NCBI RefSeq assembly: GCF_030272615.1
Contig: NC_081406.1
Coordinates: 211,892,997 to 211,952,996 of the forward strand
DNA: 60,000 bases
Source: Cryptomeria japonica
Taxonomy: Eukaryota > Streptophyta > Pinopsida > Cupressales > Cupressaceae
Reading direction: 5' to 3'
Shown: positions 1 through 11,212 of the stretch, in pieces
Numbering within the stretch: position 1 is the stretch's first letter
Layout of the letters: each line of letters starts with the position of its first letter
Program-made: the position numbers and the translations under genes
The notes under the pieces: generated by a model
The model's input: only the letters and a program-made list of their open reading frames with translations
What the model was told of the DNA's origin: nothing
Databases searched by the model: none

Positions 1-1171
1 TACATCAGATGGATGTGAAGAGTTCTTTTCTTCATGAGGATCTTGATGATGAGATATATATGGAGCAGCCACAGAGTTTCATCCAAGATTCTTCCTTGGT
101 TTGTAGATTGACGAAATCTCTCTATGGCCTTAAGTAGGTCCCCAGAGCTTGGTATGCCAAGATGGATTCCTTTCTTCTCTCAGCAGGGCTCACCAGGTGT
201 CATTTTGATCTGAATGTCTACATTTTGTGACAGGATGACTCATGCTTGATACTTGTGCTCTATGTTGATGATTTGATCATTACAAGGAGCACGTCATCCA
301 TCATTAGTAGTGTTAAATCTTCTTTACATGACATATTTGCTATGATTGACTTGGGTCTTTTGTACTACTTTCTCGGGATAGAGATTTCATAGTCATCTTC
401 TGAGATTACTCTTTTGCAGCCCAAGTATGATCTTGATCTACTTGCATTCTTTCAAATGGCTAATTGTAAGCCTGCATTGACTCCCTTTCTTTTAGGAGTC
501 AGGATTGAGGCTAGGTGCTCTTCTCCACCAGTTGATGCCACATTGTATCATCAGCTTGTGGGTAGTCTCATCTACTTGACTCACAAACGCTCTGATATTT
601 CATTTGCGGTTGGCATGGTTTCCCACTTCATGCAGGAACCACATGAGCTTCATTGGAAAGCCACCAAATGCATCCTACACTACATCCAGGGTACACATCA
701 TTATGGGATTCACTATGCAACAGGCACAAGACTTCGCTTGGTTGGTTACACAGACTTCGATTAGGTTGGCGATCTTGATGATCATAAGTCAATTTCTGGT
801 TACAACTTCCACCTTGGTTCGGGCCCATTTGTTGGCAAAGAAAGAAGAAGCATGCTATTGCTCTCTCTTCTACTGAGGATGAGTATCGAGGGGATATTAA
901 CATAGTTACTGAGACTATTTGGCTTCAACATATTCTCACAGAGTTTGGGTTCTCCACTCCAAGACCGATAGTTCTACATTGTGACAATTTGAGTTCTATT
1001 GCAATCTCTAAGAACCCGGTCCGTTATCAATGGACCAAACACATCAAGATTCATATGCACTACATTCAAGAGTTGATTCAAGAGCAGGTAATTGATTTGC
1101 ACTATTGTCTTACAGCAGAGCAGGTTGCAGACATCTTCACCAAACCCTTCACTGAGAGTAAGTTCCAATAG
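1..1171 (+). pseudogene. Ty1/copia pol 3' end: reverse transcriptase and RNase H, broken
   Basis: This is the C-terminal part of a copia polyprotein, cut by the window edge. Seen directly: the RT core with YVDD (261-272) inside LYVDDLII, the preceding LYGLK...PRAWY block, and RNase H blocks GYTD, STEDEY and HCDN, ending in the usual ADIFTKP motif near 1130. RT and RNase H copy the element RNA into DNA in the cytoplasmic particle. The frame is broken by TAG at 135-137 (the family has Gln here), a TGA near 229, TAG near 390, TAG near 763 (Trp in the family) and a frameshift near 835. It cannot make a working enzyme. Integrase and gag lie outside the window. Family assignment is secure. Confidence 0.93.
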
Positions 1172-1489
1172 TTGTGAGCTCTCTTAGGGGTGCAAGATGT
1201 TTCATTAGGGGGGTTCAACTGACTTCTCCTTCCTCTCTTATGGGGGGGACTTTTTCCTCTTTGAGGTTTTGTCCTTCTTCTTTGAGAGTCTTTTGTACAT
1301 TTATCTCTCTTTTGGGGGAGTTTTTTCCCACCGGGTTTTCTCCGTTTCTCTATTTGTGAGAGATTGCATTGCATAGGTTTTCTTGCATTTGCATATTGTA
1401 CAAGGGTACCTATCATGGCCTAGTAGTCGAGACCCATCTCACATTTTTTACTTGAGTCTTCATTCCCCTAAGTTGCACTTAAGGGGGGG
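1172..1489 (+). other. copia 3' untranslated region and polypurine tract
   Basis: No ORF continues past the RNase H stop. The stretch has several G-runs (near 1243-1249 and 1314-1318) and ends in AAGGGGGGG at 1481-1489, directly before a TGTTGG LTR start. That is the expected plus-strand primer (polypurine tract) for the copia element. Confidence 0.75.
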
Positions 1490-1940
1490 TGTTGGTGTAA
1501 TTATTTATTCTTATAGGATATAATAACACTTTACTTAAGTTAACTTAGGATAATGTATCTCATTGTAGTTTGGATATGCGATGCTTAGGGAAGTGTGCAT
1601 ATAGGGATGATGTTTGTAGGAGAAAATTCCACCTTTTGTGGTCTTATCTTGTTGTTACATTCCACATTCAGTGGGTGCTCCACCTCTTGTGGAATATTAT
1701 ATTATTTCTCCTACCTACCCCTACTTTTTCTTACCTACCCTTGTTTTTCATTGAGCCACATGTCATGATTGTGTGCTCACATATCCATTTGGCCTTGCCT
1801 ATATATGTAGGCTTATATTCATTGTATTGGTTAATCTAGTTCATCATTTGTATATTGATGAGAATATAATTTGTTCTTGTCATAATTTTGTCTCTCTTTT
1901 GTGCTTTTCATTGTGCCCCTGATCTTGGCAAAATCTCACA
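1490..1940 (+). mobile_element. copia 3' LTR, right end uncertain
   Basis: It starts TGTTGGTG directly after the polypurine tract. A TATA-like CTATATATG lies at 1799-1807, with a pyrimidine-rich stretch downstream. The right end is not fixed: AATCTCACA at about 1940 and CCATAACA at about 1969 are both possible. No second copy of this LTR is in the window to compare. The left end is firm. Confidence 0.6.
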
Positions 1941-2011
1941 AGTTATCATCTCTCCTTTAACCATAACATAATAGTCTTTTCAATTATTACCAACTTCTAA
2001 TCATGCCATAT

Positions 2012-3130
2012 TGTAATATCAAACATATTATCCCTTGTAATTAATGTGACAAATGACACTTTTCCTCCATGTCATCGGATGTCAGGATCCACCATCTTGC
2101 CCTTTTGTCCACTCAAACCATCCATGTTAGCTCTGGTCAAAGCATTACCAACTCCGCCAACCTGTCACCTTCAAAGACATAGGTGTGGCACAGAGATGTC
2201 CATGCAACATGCTAGAGTCTCATGAATCTAATAGTTTGCAGGTGGTTGTTTGAGCATTATGTCTATGCCCGGAAGGAATTGTAACACCTTTGCATGCATC
2301 CACCGACATCCAAATTCCTTCTTGGCTCTATATCTCTCACTTGGGAAGTATTAGTGAGGATCTTTTGGCAATTTGGTTAATTGTTTCTCGCAGGTTGAGT
2401 CCTTGGAGAAAACTTGAAGCCATTTTGCCATTGTTGCAACACTACCAAGCATTCCAAGTATACCATTCCAAGCACTTGCAAGAATTCCAGTCTCCTTTCA
2501 TGATAGGGAAGTTATCTTAATCCTCTTTCTTGCATAATTATCAACTTTATTTCTAATTTCATATTACATCGTTATTCTCTTTATCATCTATCATTCATGT
2601 GGATTTCTTGGATTGTTCGTGGAGGTGGAAACACCAAAACGAGGGTCTGACTTAGGCAAGCTCCAAAACACAACCCCAACATTTTCCCTTCTTGCTTTTG
2701 TGTAGGTTCACAGAGGTGATAGGATCATCATTTAGTTGGAGGATTCAATCATGGACCGATTGTGAGTTTTTTCATCCTTCTCCTTTCCTTTTTGTTTTAT
2801 TTCTGTCATTTCGCATCTCGCAAATTTTAGCTTAGCTTATTCACTTTCTATGTTTCATTGCATTATTCTCATGTTTGGAACTCCCCGTACGTGCTATGTA
2901 CTTTATCCATACAAAATGATAATGTGTCATGCTGGTGTCCCACCCTCGCATGCTCATCCTCGGGACAAAGGCTTGATAGAGCCATCTGTGAGTCTTGGAT
3001 TGGGGGCAATTGTCATAGTTTGTTATTTTATCCCCTAGCTCATCTCAACGCCCGTTTGTAGAGGTAATCGAAAGGACAATTTGTCCTCAAGGATCCATCA
3101 TCCTTGAGGTGGAAAGTTCCCTCCATTACA
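2012..3130 (+). repeat. Element A 5' LTR
   Basis: It starts TGTAATATC and ends CCATTACA. It matches 31927-33031 along its length, including the stretch that ends in GACAATTTGTCCTCAAGG. The short ORFs inside it are not genes. Confidence 0.85.
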
Positions 3131-3532
3131 TTTTGGTGAACCTGATGTGAAACAAGATTATCTTTGCATTACTTGCTTTCTGCTTCATCTAAGTGCATTT
3201 AGTCTTTTAGATTTTTTTAAGGTTTAAAATTTTGAAAACAATCTAAAGATTAAAAAAAAAAGAGGAAAACCAAAAATAAATACTTTCATTCGCATTTGGT
3301 TTAAATTTCTGCATTCTCTATTTTATTAAAACCAACTTTATCATTCAGTGTCCCTATAGTGTGGTCGTAAACGTCGTGTGGTTTGTCTATGAGATTTACA
3401 AATCATACTACAACAAGAGCCGTAGTTAAGAGGTCATCTAGGTAGAGTTTTTTCTTGATCATTACAGTCCTCCTCTACCCGGTACCATGTAGGGTGAGTA
3501 GTAGTCTGATCCCAATGACTTCTTGACCTCTC
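3131..3532 (+). other. Element A primer-site region and leader
   Basis: Directly after the LTR comes TTTTGGTGAACCTGATGTG (3131-3149), in the place of a primer-binding site. I cannot name the matching tRNA with confidence. The rest is an untranslated leader with an A-rich run near 3250-3265 and no ORF of note. Confidence 0.5.
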
Positions 3533-5114
3533 ATAGTTTGAAATCTATTCTAACTGGGGGCCTTCTCTTTCTATTTCACAACCTAACTCTCTTAGGAGTT
3601 CTACCCTGTCTTCTCCTCCTTTGATCGACCATGATTCTACTATCACTATAGACTTTGAGAAGATCAATATGTTGGAGCAGAATCTAAGAGACTTTGAGGG
3701 TTTCTTGAAGAGAGAATATCCTCCCCCAAGTCAGATGTGTCATGAATACCTTGAGAGATACGCTAATCTCCAACAAGAGAGGTCTAAAGATGTTTAGGGA
3801 TTTTTCCATGATTGTTAAAATCCATGTGCCCTTGGCAGATGTACCCTGTGTGGATAATCAATATAATCCTTTTAGTTCCTAGGTTAGTGTTAGCATTCCA
3901 AGCCTGGGCATACACATGGTGGACTCCACCATACCTAGTGTTAGTGATTCACTCACTCCCTTGGTCTACATAGACATGAATAGTAGTTCAACCTTCGTCA
4001 ATTCTCAAGTTTCAGTAATCAACACTAGCACTGGTCCTTCTGCAGATTCTGGTGGAGGTGGTGGTAGATCTGGCCCACCTCCACCTCCTCCGCCTTCTAA
4101 TCCTATCCTAAATACAATCTTACAAAATATAGGGTAGTTGTAGTTGTAGTTTTAGTTGTAGCTGATGAACTTAGCCTCTGCCTCTGGTCAATCATCTGCG
4201 TCTATGTATTACAGGAAGCGTCTCCTTGAAATTACCATCCTGAATACTATCCTTCCAACTGCTGTTAAACCCTTGAAGTTTGACAAGTTCAATGGTGATG
4301 GGGACCCAAACGTGTATATACATTACTTCATGACTATGTGTAGTGACTACCATAGTCTAGATTTTGTGTTGTTGAAACTATTCTCGCACTCCCTCAAGGG
4401 GACAATGTTAGAATGGCATAGTTCCTTACCTAACCATTCTATTCGTACATTTGATCAACTCATGGATCTTATCCTCAAGAAAATTCAAGCAAACATTGGT
4501 AGTAGGGTCACTATTGTTGACCTTGTTCATTGCAAACAAAAGCCCCATGAAAAGATCATTAATTTCCTTTCTAGATATAAAGCTATCTCAACCAAAATCT
4601 TCTTTCCCTTACTAGATAATGATCTGCAGAGGATGTTTATCAGCAATCTACAACTAGCATTGAGGGAGAAACTATCTCTTAACCGATATTAGAACTTCTC
4701 TAACATGTGCTCTGCTCTCACTAATTACCAGCACACTGTGTCGTAGTTTAGAGATACTTCTTCGAACCCTCACGGTGGGTCCTTTGCAGGAATGACCGCG
4801 GAGGGGTCCTAGAAGAATAAGGTTGTCGCTAATGCTACAACTATTCCTTCAATGGTTGTTGCACAAGCCCCACAAAAAAATAGAGTCTTCACTAAGCTGA
4901 ATGACTCGTACTTGAGCATAATGCAGCAATTGCTGAAAGACAACCTTATTACCCTTCCGAAAATAAAATTGTTGTATGATATTTAGCCTCATCCATTTTG
5001 GTATGATGGTTTGATGTTTTGTCATTATATTTGTGTGCCTAGTCATGACACTCTTATTCGTGTTGGTATGATGGTTTGAAGTTTTGTCATTATCACCATG
5101 TGCCTAGTCATGAC
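3533..5114 (+). pseudogene. Element A gag, broken
   Basis: The reading frame is recovered in pieces: an N-terminal part (about 3536-3796) with a charged helical segment, a Gly/Pro-rich linker (PPPPPPP near 4078-4098), then the plant Ty3 gag core (4165-4692). The core shows FDKFNGDGDP, W.SL.......F..L and FLSRYK...I, as in the retrotransposon gag family. After it, a CHYH...SHD motif followed by a VQDHIDSGAIKVD-like segment matches the Cys/His region of Tat/Athila-type plant Ty3 Gag. Gag forms the particle. Breaks include TAG at 3797, five TAGs at 4135-4161, and TAG near 4690, 4745 and 4808. The last part holds a 64-bp duplication. Confidence 0.78.
4999..5114 (+). repeat. 64-bp tandem duplication within element A gag
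   Basis: The block starting TGGTATGATGGTTTGA near 4999 recurs near 5063 (TGGTATGATGGTTTGAAG), and both end in GTGCCTAGTCATGACA. It doubles the Cys/His region of Gag and shifts the frame (64 is not a multiple of three), so it is probably a post-insertion slip. Confidence 0.75.
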
Positions 5115-5678
5115 ATTGAGTGATTTTATCATCTTCGACATGATGTCCAAGACCACATTGACAGTGGTGCAATCAAGGTGGATGCGCAAAAGCACAAATC
5201 AAATAAGTCTATTTATAAAACCAACAATGACTTGTAGATTTATATCGATACGTTCCCTCCGCTTTTGGAAAACTTTATTTCTACATTGGATCCTTCTTTG
5301 GATGATGGTCCATATGTGAACATGGTCACCATTACCCCCATTATCTCACCTCCATCCCAAAAGGGGAAGGTATCTGATTAGTCTTTGTTATTTACCCCTC
5401 TGGATACCACATATTGTGGAGAGCCTACTCCTCTATATGTCCTTGCCAAGCTGAATGGTCAAACTATCATAGGTGTGATGGTTGACCCATGTAGCAGAGT
5501 TGATGTTATCACAAAGGAGACTCTCTTTGTGAATGATTGGCATAGACTGGTGTATGATGAGTTTCGTGCATCTTTGAGGATGCATGATGGGTTCTCTATC
5601 CACCCCTTAGGTAGTATCACCTTGATGGTCCTCGTAGGGACTAAGGCAGTGTCCTCTATGTTCATTATCATTCCCTAA
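5115..5678 (+). pseudogene. Element A aspartic protease, broken
   Basis: The ORF at 5385-5678 carries a retropepsin-like fold: a start around YCGEPTPLYV, then NGQTIIGVMVDPCSRVDVI, where the catalytic D-[ST]-G is replaced by D-P-C-S, then HPLG.I.L.V near residue 70. Upstream, 5115-5384 gives a spacer with a TAG at 5382. Protease normally cleaves the polyprotein in the particle. The changed active-site triplet and the lack of any following RT suggest a dead or unusual enzyme. Plant Ty3 elements do vary at the positions after the Asp, so loss of activity is likely but not certain. Confidence 0.65.
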
Positions 5679-7378
5679 TTGGACCTCTTCCGAGTCAATA
5701 TCGACATTCCTTCGTTGATTCCTATGGAAGCAGTCCCCTCGGTTGTGCACAAATGTCTCAAGTTTCCCCATGAGAGCACAATGCATGTCATCCAAGACAC
5801 TAGATACCGACCCCTGATTGTTCATCGGGATTTTTTCGTTGGACCAATTTTTGTCTGCTCCAGTGGGATCCATGCTTCATCGCAATGATTTAATGTACCA
5901 CACTTATTATCAATATAAAATGGGGGACTCAACCCCTACATCTGTGCAGCCTAGTGTTTCATTGCCACCTCCTGCATCGACCTCTCCTCCATCGATTCCA
6001 CTTTTGGAGCAGGTGATGCCTCATGTATCCTCATCATCGGGGGCCGAGGCTAATCCTGCTCCCTCAAATAGAACTTTTCTTCCGCCTAGGACTGTAAAAC
6101 CTCCAATACTATTTATTGTTCTGGTGATTGCACCTAGCCAACCAATGCAAAGGCACCTGTGTTGTCGAAGTCCATGGCCCACCCTCCCTTCAAGATCCTG
6201 ATCATGGCTGATATTCCTTGGCCCTCTTGTTATAAGAAAAGTGAGTGCTCTTCTCATGTCCCTTCACCATAGCCTTTTCTAAGACCCTCTGTTCCTCTGG
6301 ACACTCAAGTGAAACAAGGTCTAGAACCCATTGCTATGCATGTGGTGCCTCTCCAGGATAAACCTCCTATTTCATCAATTGGGCCTTCTCCCATCCTTGA
6401 CACAATTCTAGAGGCCTCTCCTATAGAACACGATACTCCTAAATCCTCTCTAGCTCCAGTTGGTGGTCCTCACCTCCATTGGAATCAATATGCATGTGAG
6501 CATAAATTATTTTGATGGGTCTAAGCTCGCGAGTGTGACATTGCCTTACAGTCCACTAGTGTGGCTCCGACACCTAGTGTTGTTGTTTTGGAGCCTATTC
6601 CCTCGATCTCTCCCATCTCTGCACCTGTTTTGGTCTCGCTTCTTGTTGCTTTAGGGGATTTTGATCAACCTCCCTCTAAGTGGCTACAGGTTTTCATTTC
6701 TCCTTCTTTGGAGCCACCTCTTATCACTTTTTTTTTGGACATGCCTTCCTTGTCCTGGTCCCTTAACACATCACATACATAGGTGGTGCCTAGTGAAAAT
6801 TTTTCTACCCCACCCACTTTGCCACCACTCTAGCATTTGGGTTTTCTTGGGGTCCTTTAGCCTGCTATGATTGATAAGAGGCCTAACATTCCTATCTTGT
6901 GTAAATGTAAGTTTGAGCAAGGCCCTGTTTCAAAGTTTCGATGACACAAGTGTTCATAGGTATATTCTTCATCCCTTCCTTTGCCTATCTTAGTGCCTGC
7001 TAGTTTGCATGTTTCTATTTGCATGATCAAGAAGGCCCCACCTTCTTTCGAGTTCATCACTACCCCTCTTCCAGAGACCAATAGTCTTGTTCTTGTTCCA
7101 TCTTCTCCAAGTAAGTCATTTGCTTCCTCCACAGGGGTCTACATGTTTAGCTTCTTCGAGGACATCCCAACCTTGTCTATGATCTTCACATGATCATTGA
7201 CCCTCACCTCCTCCAAGACTATAAATGAAGACATTGTTGCTTCATCTCTTTCTCTCATTGTTGGTGAGGCACTCGGTTCACCCCTTGCGATAGTCCCTCT
7301 CCAAGGTTGCCTCCCTTCTCCCTATGACCTCGATTGGGAGGATGAGGCTCTTCTTGAGGATGATGATCTCCTATAGTA
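5679..7378 (+). pseudogene. Element A Pro/Ser-rich region where pol is expected, no RT
   Basis: The stretch reads in several frames as a low-complexity Pro/Ser/Thr-rich protein (for example 5900-6200 and 6309-7193), ending in an acidic DWEDEALLEDDDLL segment near 7335-7376. No RT, RNase H or integrase motif was found on either strand. It may be a lineage-specific ORF that follows protease. Frames change often, so the protein cannot be drawn exactly. Confidence 0.5.
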
Positions 7379-8277
7379 TGATCCCCTCCTAAGGGTTGGT
7401 TGTTAGGACTATTATTTTTCATCTACATCTACTTGCATGTCTATGTGATTGTGTTCCCACATGCTTGCTTTATATGTTCATTCCTTCATAGAGGACCCAA
7501 GTCACTCCATAGGTATTTGGATACATGAGGTTGACTATTTTTATCCATTATGCTCTCCTGAAGGACCCGAGTTACTCTGTAGGTGCTCAAATATAGGGGA
7601 TTTTTTGTCATACACATTCCTCTATTTGTCTACCTCCTTTTATTTGTCGTATCTTTCTTTTTGACATTCAGGGATGATGCAAAGTGTTGGGGGCATTCTT
7701 TTCTTTCTTCCATGTTGACTCGAATGTTTATTTTATATTTGTCTTCTTGTGCTCTTCTTCAAATTCGAGAACTTTGGCACTATGATGATACACCCATCTC
7801 ATAGTGATACTATATGTCTTTTTGAAACTACTATGGGTTTTGATGCCAAACTATTGGATCCCCTTGTCCTCTTGCATTTCATCTTTTGATGTTGTGGACA
7901 TTTATGTGTCACTATCTCTTGGTGGCATTCCACATAAACATCTCGTTATGTTGATATGCCACAACTCTTTTTCTCCTTAGAATGACATGCCATCCATGCA
8001 TATCATTCTAAGGGGGGCCATAATATCTACATTTTATCTTTTAGCTCTTGTATCCGTTGCATTTTCCAAGTTGCATTTTCCTTGTTTGCCTAGGTGGGGG
8101 TGAAACTTCTCGATCTTTTTCTTTTCCAAGATCGCCTAGGTGGGGGCCAAATCACTTGATCACCTACATGGGGGCCAAACTATTCTCGAGTGCTTTTGTA
8201 GGGGCCAATCTACTACTTACCAAATTTATCTTCCCTGTCGCATGACTATCTAGTGTGTCGCTAGTGATGCTAGAAAA
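7379..8277 (+). other. Element A 3' noncoding region with repeated polypurine-like tracts
   Basis: No coding signal is seen. G-runs of the form GGGGGCCA or GGGGGCAT recur at 7689-7694, 8011-8020, 8093-8100, 8139-8147, 8170-8176 and 8200-8206, the last four about 30-46 bp apart. They resemble the true tract at 31909-31926. Element B is inserted right after GAAAA at 8273-8277. Confidence 0.65.
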
Positions 8278-9176
8278 TGTTGATGGAATCCAAGAACACT
8301 GATAGGGGGGTGAATCAGTGTTCTACTGGTAAGATAAATTTTAACCTTATTAACAAAGTGTTTCAATAATTGGTAACCATAAAAGAATATAACAGTGAGT
8401 AGAAATAATGCCACCACAAGAACATACACCATAACCTCAAAGAGGAAAAACCACGGTGGGATTGGTGACCCACAATATCTATCCACTGGCCAAATGAATA
8501 AATATTACAATAGGGGCTTGCACATATAGGAAAGCCAGCAGCCTAGAGCACGCTGCTCATCACAAAAGGAGCCTCACTGACTACAAACACCAAATACTGG
8601 TTTATAAACAAAATTTTGAACTTAGAGAATGCATCTGCTATGATGGATGAGTTCCAGTTCAAGCATTGACTGTATTGGTTTCCATTGTGTCCTCCTTTAC
8701 CGGTAACTTGCTCTGCATCCCAAACCTATAAACCAATAACTAAGATCAACTACAGAATGTTATATTCACATAAATTCGATCTATATTGTTCACACAATAT
8801 TACATCACTATATTCCTTCTCTCTCACATCATATATCAAAAATATCCTAACTGGACTGACTTAAATACCCTTCCCAAACATAAACATAAATGCCTTATGT
8901 TGACTTACAATGATATTATAATTTATTTACATATCGCCCTAGACAAAAATAAATACATTAAACTTCATGACCAATGTCATTGATTGCTACCGTGTAGACC
9001 TACCAGATCAATCTACTATGTCGGCCTCATATACCAGTTCCTAGTTTGTCAGTTCCTTGAATGTCGGTTGCCAAATCTTGAATATCGGTGAGTACCGGTT
9101 AAGTGTCCAACCCAAAATGATATGTGTTGCCATCAATGACAACATAACTAAACTGGATGAGTTTTAATTGCCAACA
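8278..9176 (-). repeat. Element B 3' LTR
   Basis: Read on the minus strand it begins TGTTGGCAATTAAAAC at 9176 and ends near GGATTCCATCAACA at 8278. It matches 31017-~31745. It has lost about 22 bp near 8434 that the other copy keeps. Conserved copia blocks are present: the CACCGTGG/TTTTTCC block (plus coordinates near 8444-8460) and the C-tract hairpin at 8293-8324. Confidence 0.85.
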
Positions 9177-9189
9177 ATCTCCCCCTTTG
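9177..9189 (-). other. Element B polypurine tract
   Basis: On the minus strand it reads CAAAGGGGGAGAT directly before TGTTGG, the same as at 58233-58245 in element C and typical of Sirevirus-type copia elements. A near copy (CAAAGGGCGAGATTGG on the minus strand) lies at about 9329-9344. Confidence 0.85.
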
Positions 9190-10070
9190 ACATTGATGGC
9201 AACACTCATGTGAAATATGAATTACTGAAGTGATGTCCTAGTTCCTCCAAAAATTGATGACCAAAACTGACCCTGCTCCCCTTGAGCTATACATTACAAC
9301 TTATGTCCCTTTACATTTTTCACAACAACCAATCTCGCCCTTTGACATCAATGACAAATGCCAAGACAAAAGAATGAAAGAATGAAATCAAAATGTGTTT
9401 ACCAGATCTAGATGTACTTGAATATATCCGGGTAAGCACCCTTCAAAAATCCTAAGTATCCCAACAAGTTTTCAAAGTGCCCAAAACAGATACAAACCCA
9501 TTAAGAATGTATGCATGTAGTTCTTCTTCTATTAGATCTACCAGTGTGGTTTTATTCATTAATTATACACTTTTTTGCTTATGAAGTAACAAAGTGTTCA
9601 ACCGTGGACTTACCAATCCTCTCAATTCCCTAGCTCACTGGATTAATCTATCCATATCTTTCTCTAGGGTTGATATCTAAGATTTTGTTACCAAAATTTG
9701 ACCATCAATGGTGTTGGTCAATGTCTAGGTACCATCAAGATTGCTAGCCAGATGTTCCAACTAGGACTTTATCATTTTGTTATCACCTCCAAGTTAGCTG
9801 TAAGTTTGTCGGTATTAGTTCAAGAACTATATATACAACTACACTGATTAAGAGCCTCATCAATCTTTCAAAGTTGTTTTGTCATCTTCACCTTGTCTGA
9901 TATGATCATGTTGTCATAGGTGACCTTCCTAGCTACATTGTATCTCTCTATCAACTATCGGTTTGATATCTATTGAAGAATTTTAAACTCTTTTGCAATA
10001 TGTTCAAGAAAACTCTTAAGCTTACTAGAGGGGCTAGTTACCAGACTGGTGTACATGCTAGAACTAGCAG
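9190..10070 (-). other. Element B 3' region, decayed end of envelope-like ORF and 3' UTR
   Basis: No open frame of note. By position it corresponds to C's 57480-58233, which holds the helical end of the envelope-like ORF and the repeated purine tracts. A second purine-tract-like site lies near 9270-9283. Confidence 0.45.
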
Positions 10071-11212
10071 CTACAAAATCAGAATGGCCTGCTCAATAAC
10101 TTGCTTGTCTTTGGATCCTTCCTTCCTCAACTTCAGAGCTACAAGAAACATTAATTCAAAATTGCTCAGTTGCTCAATGTTCTTATGTCCAAAATCAACT
10201 TGACCGGATGAGCCAAGTGCCAACAATGAATGACTAGACTCTCCAGCCTGGTGACTAGGATTGGTGGCTTTACCACTTGGTATAGTAACCATCTCAACCT
10301 TAGCCTCTTCAGTATGTATATTTTTTGCTAGAGGTTCAACATACTCAACCTGTTTATTATATGTATCCACCTCAATAATCTCTACATCTGGAATGTTATG
10401 TTCTGGTATATCCTATTTGTCATGCACAACTTCAAAGTTATCATCTAGTTTCTCTACATTATGTACAGGTGATAATGTCAGAGGAATATCCTTTGTTGGT
10501 TTTGGTTCCAAAACTAGTGAGTCCATACCTAATTTACCTTTTCCCTTTCCATCAACAAATGCGTTTTCACTACCAGACTAAGGCGTGAATATCAGTGTAG
10601 AAAAGAAATCTGGTTTATCTACAAACAATTTTACCCATGCTTCATGGGTTTCCTTAACTATTTCATTTACCCTGCCTACCATGAGACTCACATGCCAATG
10701 TCCTCTCTGAGAAATTGTTCTATTAGCATATTCAAGACACTGATTTAACTCCTCATCAGTTATAGCACCACAAACAGTTAATAACTCTTGCAAATTTATA
10801 TTTTTATCTATTTCAACTGCAGTTAACTTCCTAGCATCTAGCTTATTGTACAAATCTCATGGTATTTTATTTTCAATCTCAAGTAATACCTTCTTATATA
10901 TATCTAAATACAACAAAATTGCTTCCTCAATCTCCATTTGTTCCTTAACATCCATATGTTCATAATAATGCTGGATATTGTTCAAAATTCTATCTTTAGT
11001 TATTTGATATATCAATTCAACAATTGGAGAGGAGGAATGACCTCAATACACTTACTAGGTTGGCGAGCTACATCTATGTCTGATTTCTTCTTCCTATCGG
11101 GAGTAGAAGTAGATTCTTTAACTGGTTTCCTCTTCTTTGTTGGTTTCCTCTCCTTCAAAACTTTCTTTGGGGATACCGAAGGAGTGACCTTCACTTTCCA
11201 TACCTTTCCTTT
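10071..11212 (-). pseudogene. Element B envelope-like ORF, C-terminal part, broken
   Basis: Minus-strand pieces at 11012-11194 (Lys-rich), 10578-10853 and 10071-10370 run in the same order as parts of C's long ORF. Seen directly: GRVNEIVKETHEAWVKL here aligns with GKVPEVVKDTHSHAKAT in C, and VDFGHKNIEQLSNFELMF with VDITSPIDLQSANELELL. Function is unknown; the position after gag fits the envelope-like gene of Sireviruses. The frame is broken several times and the ORF is split from its N-terminal part by the giant-LTR insertion at 11213. Confidence 0.65.

Noticed and set aside
2850-3061. ORFs repeated at 32677-32952 as paired genes
   Set aside because: Both lie in the two LTRs of element A.
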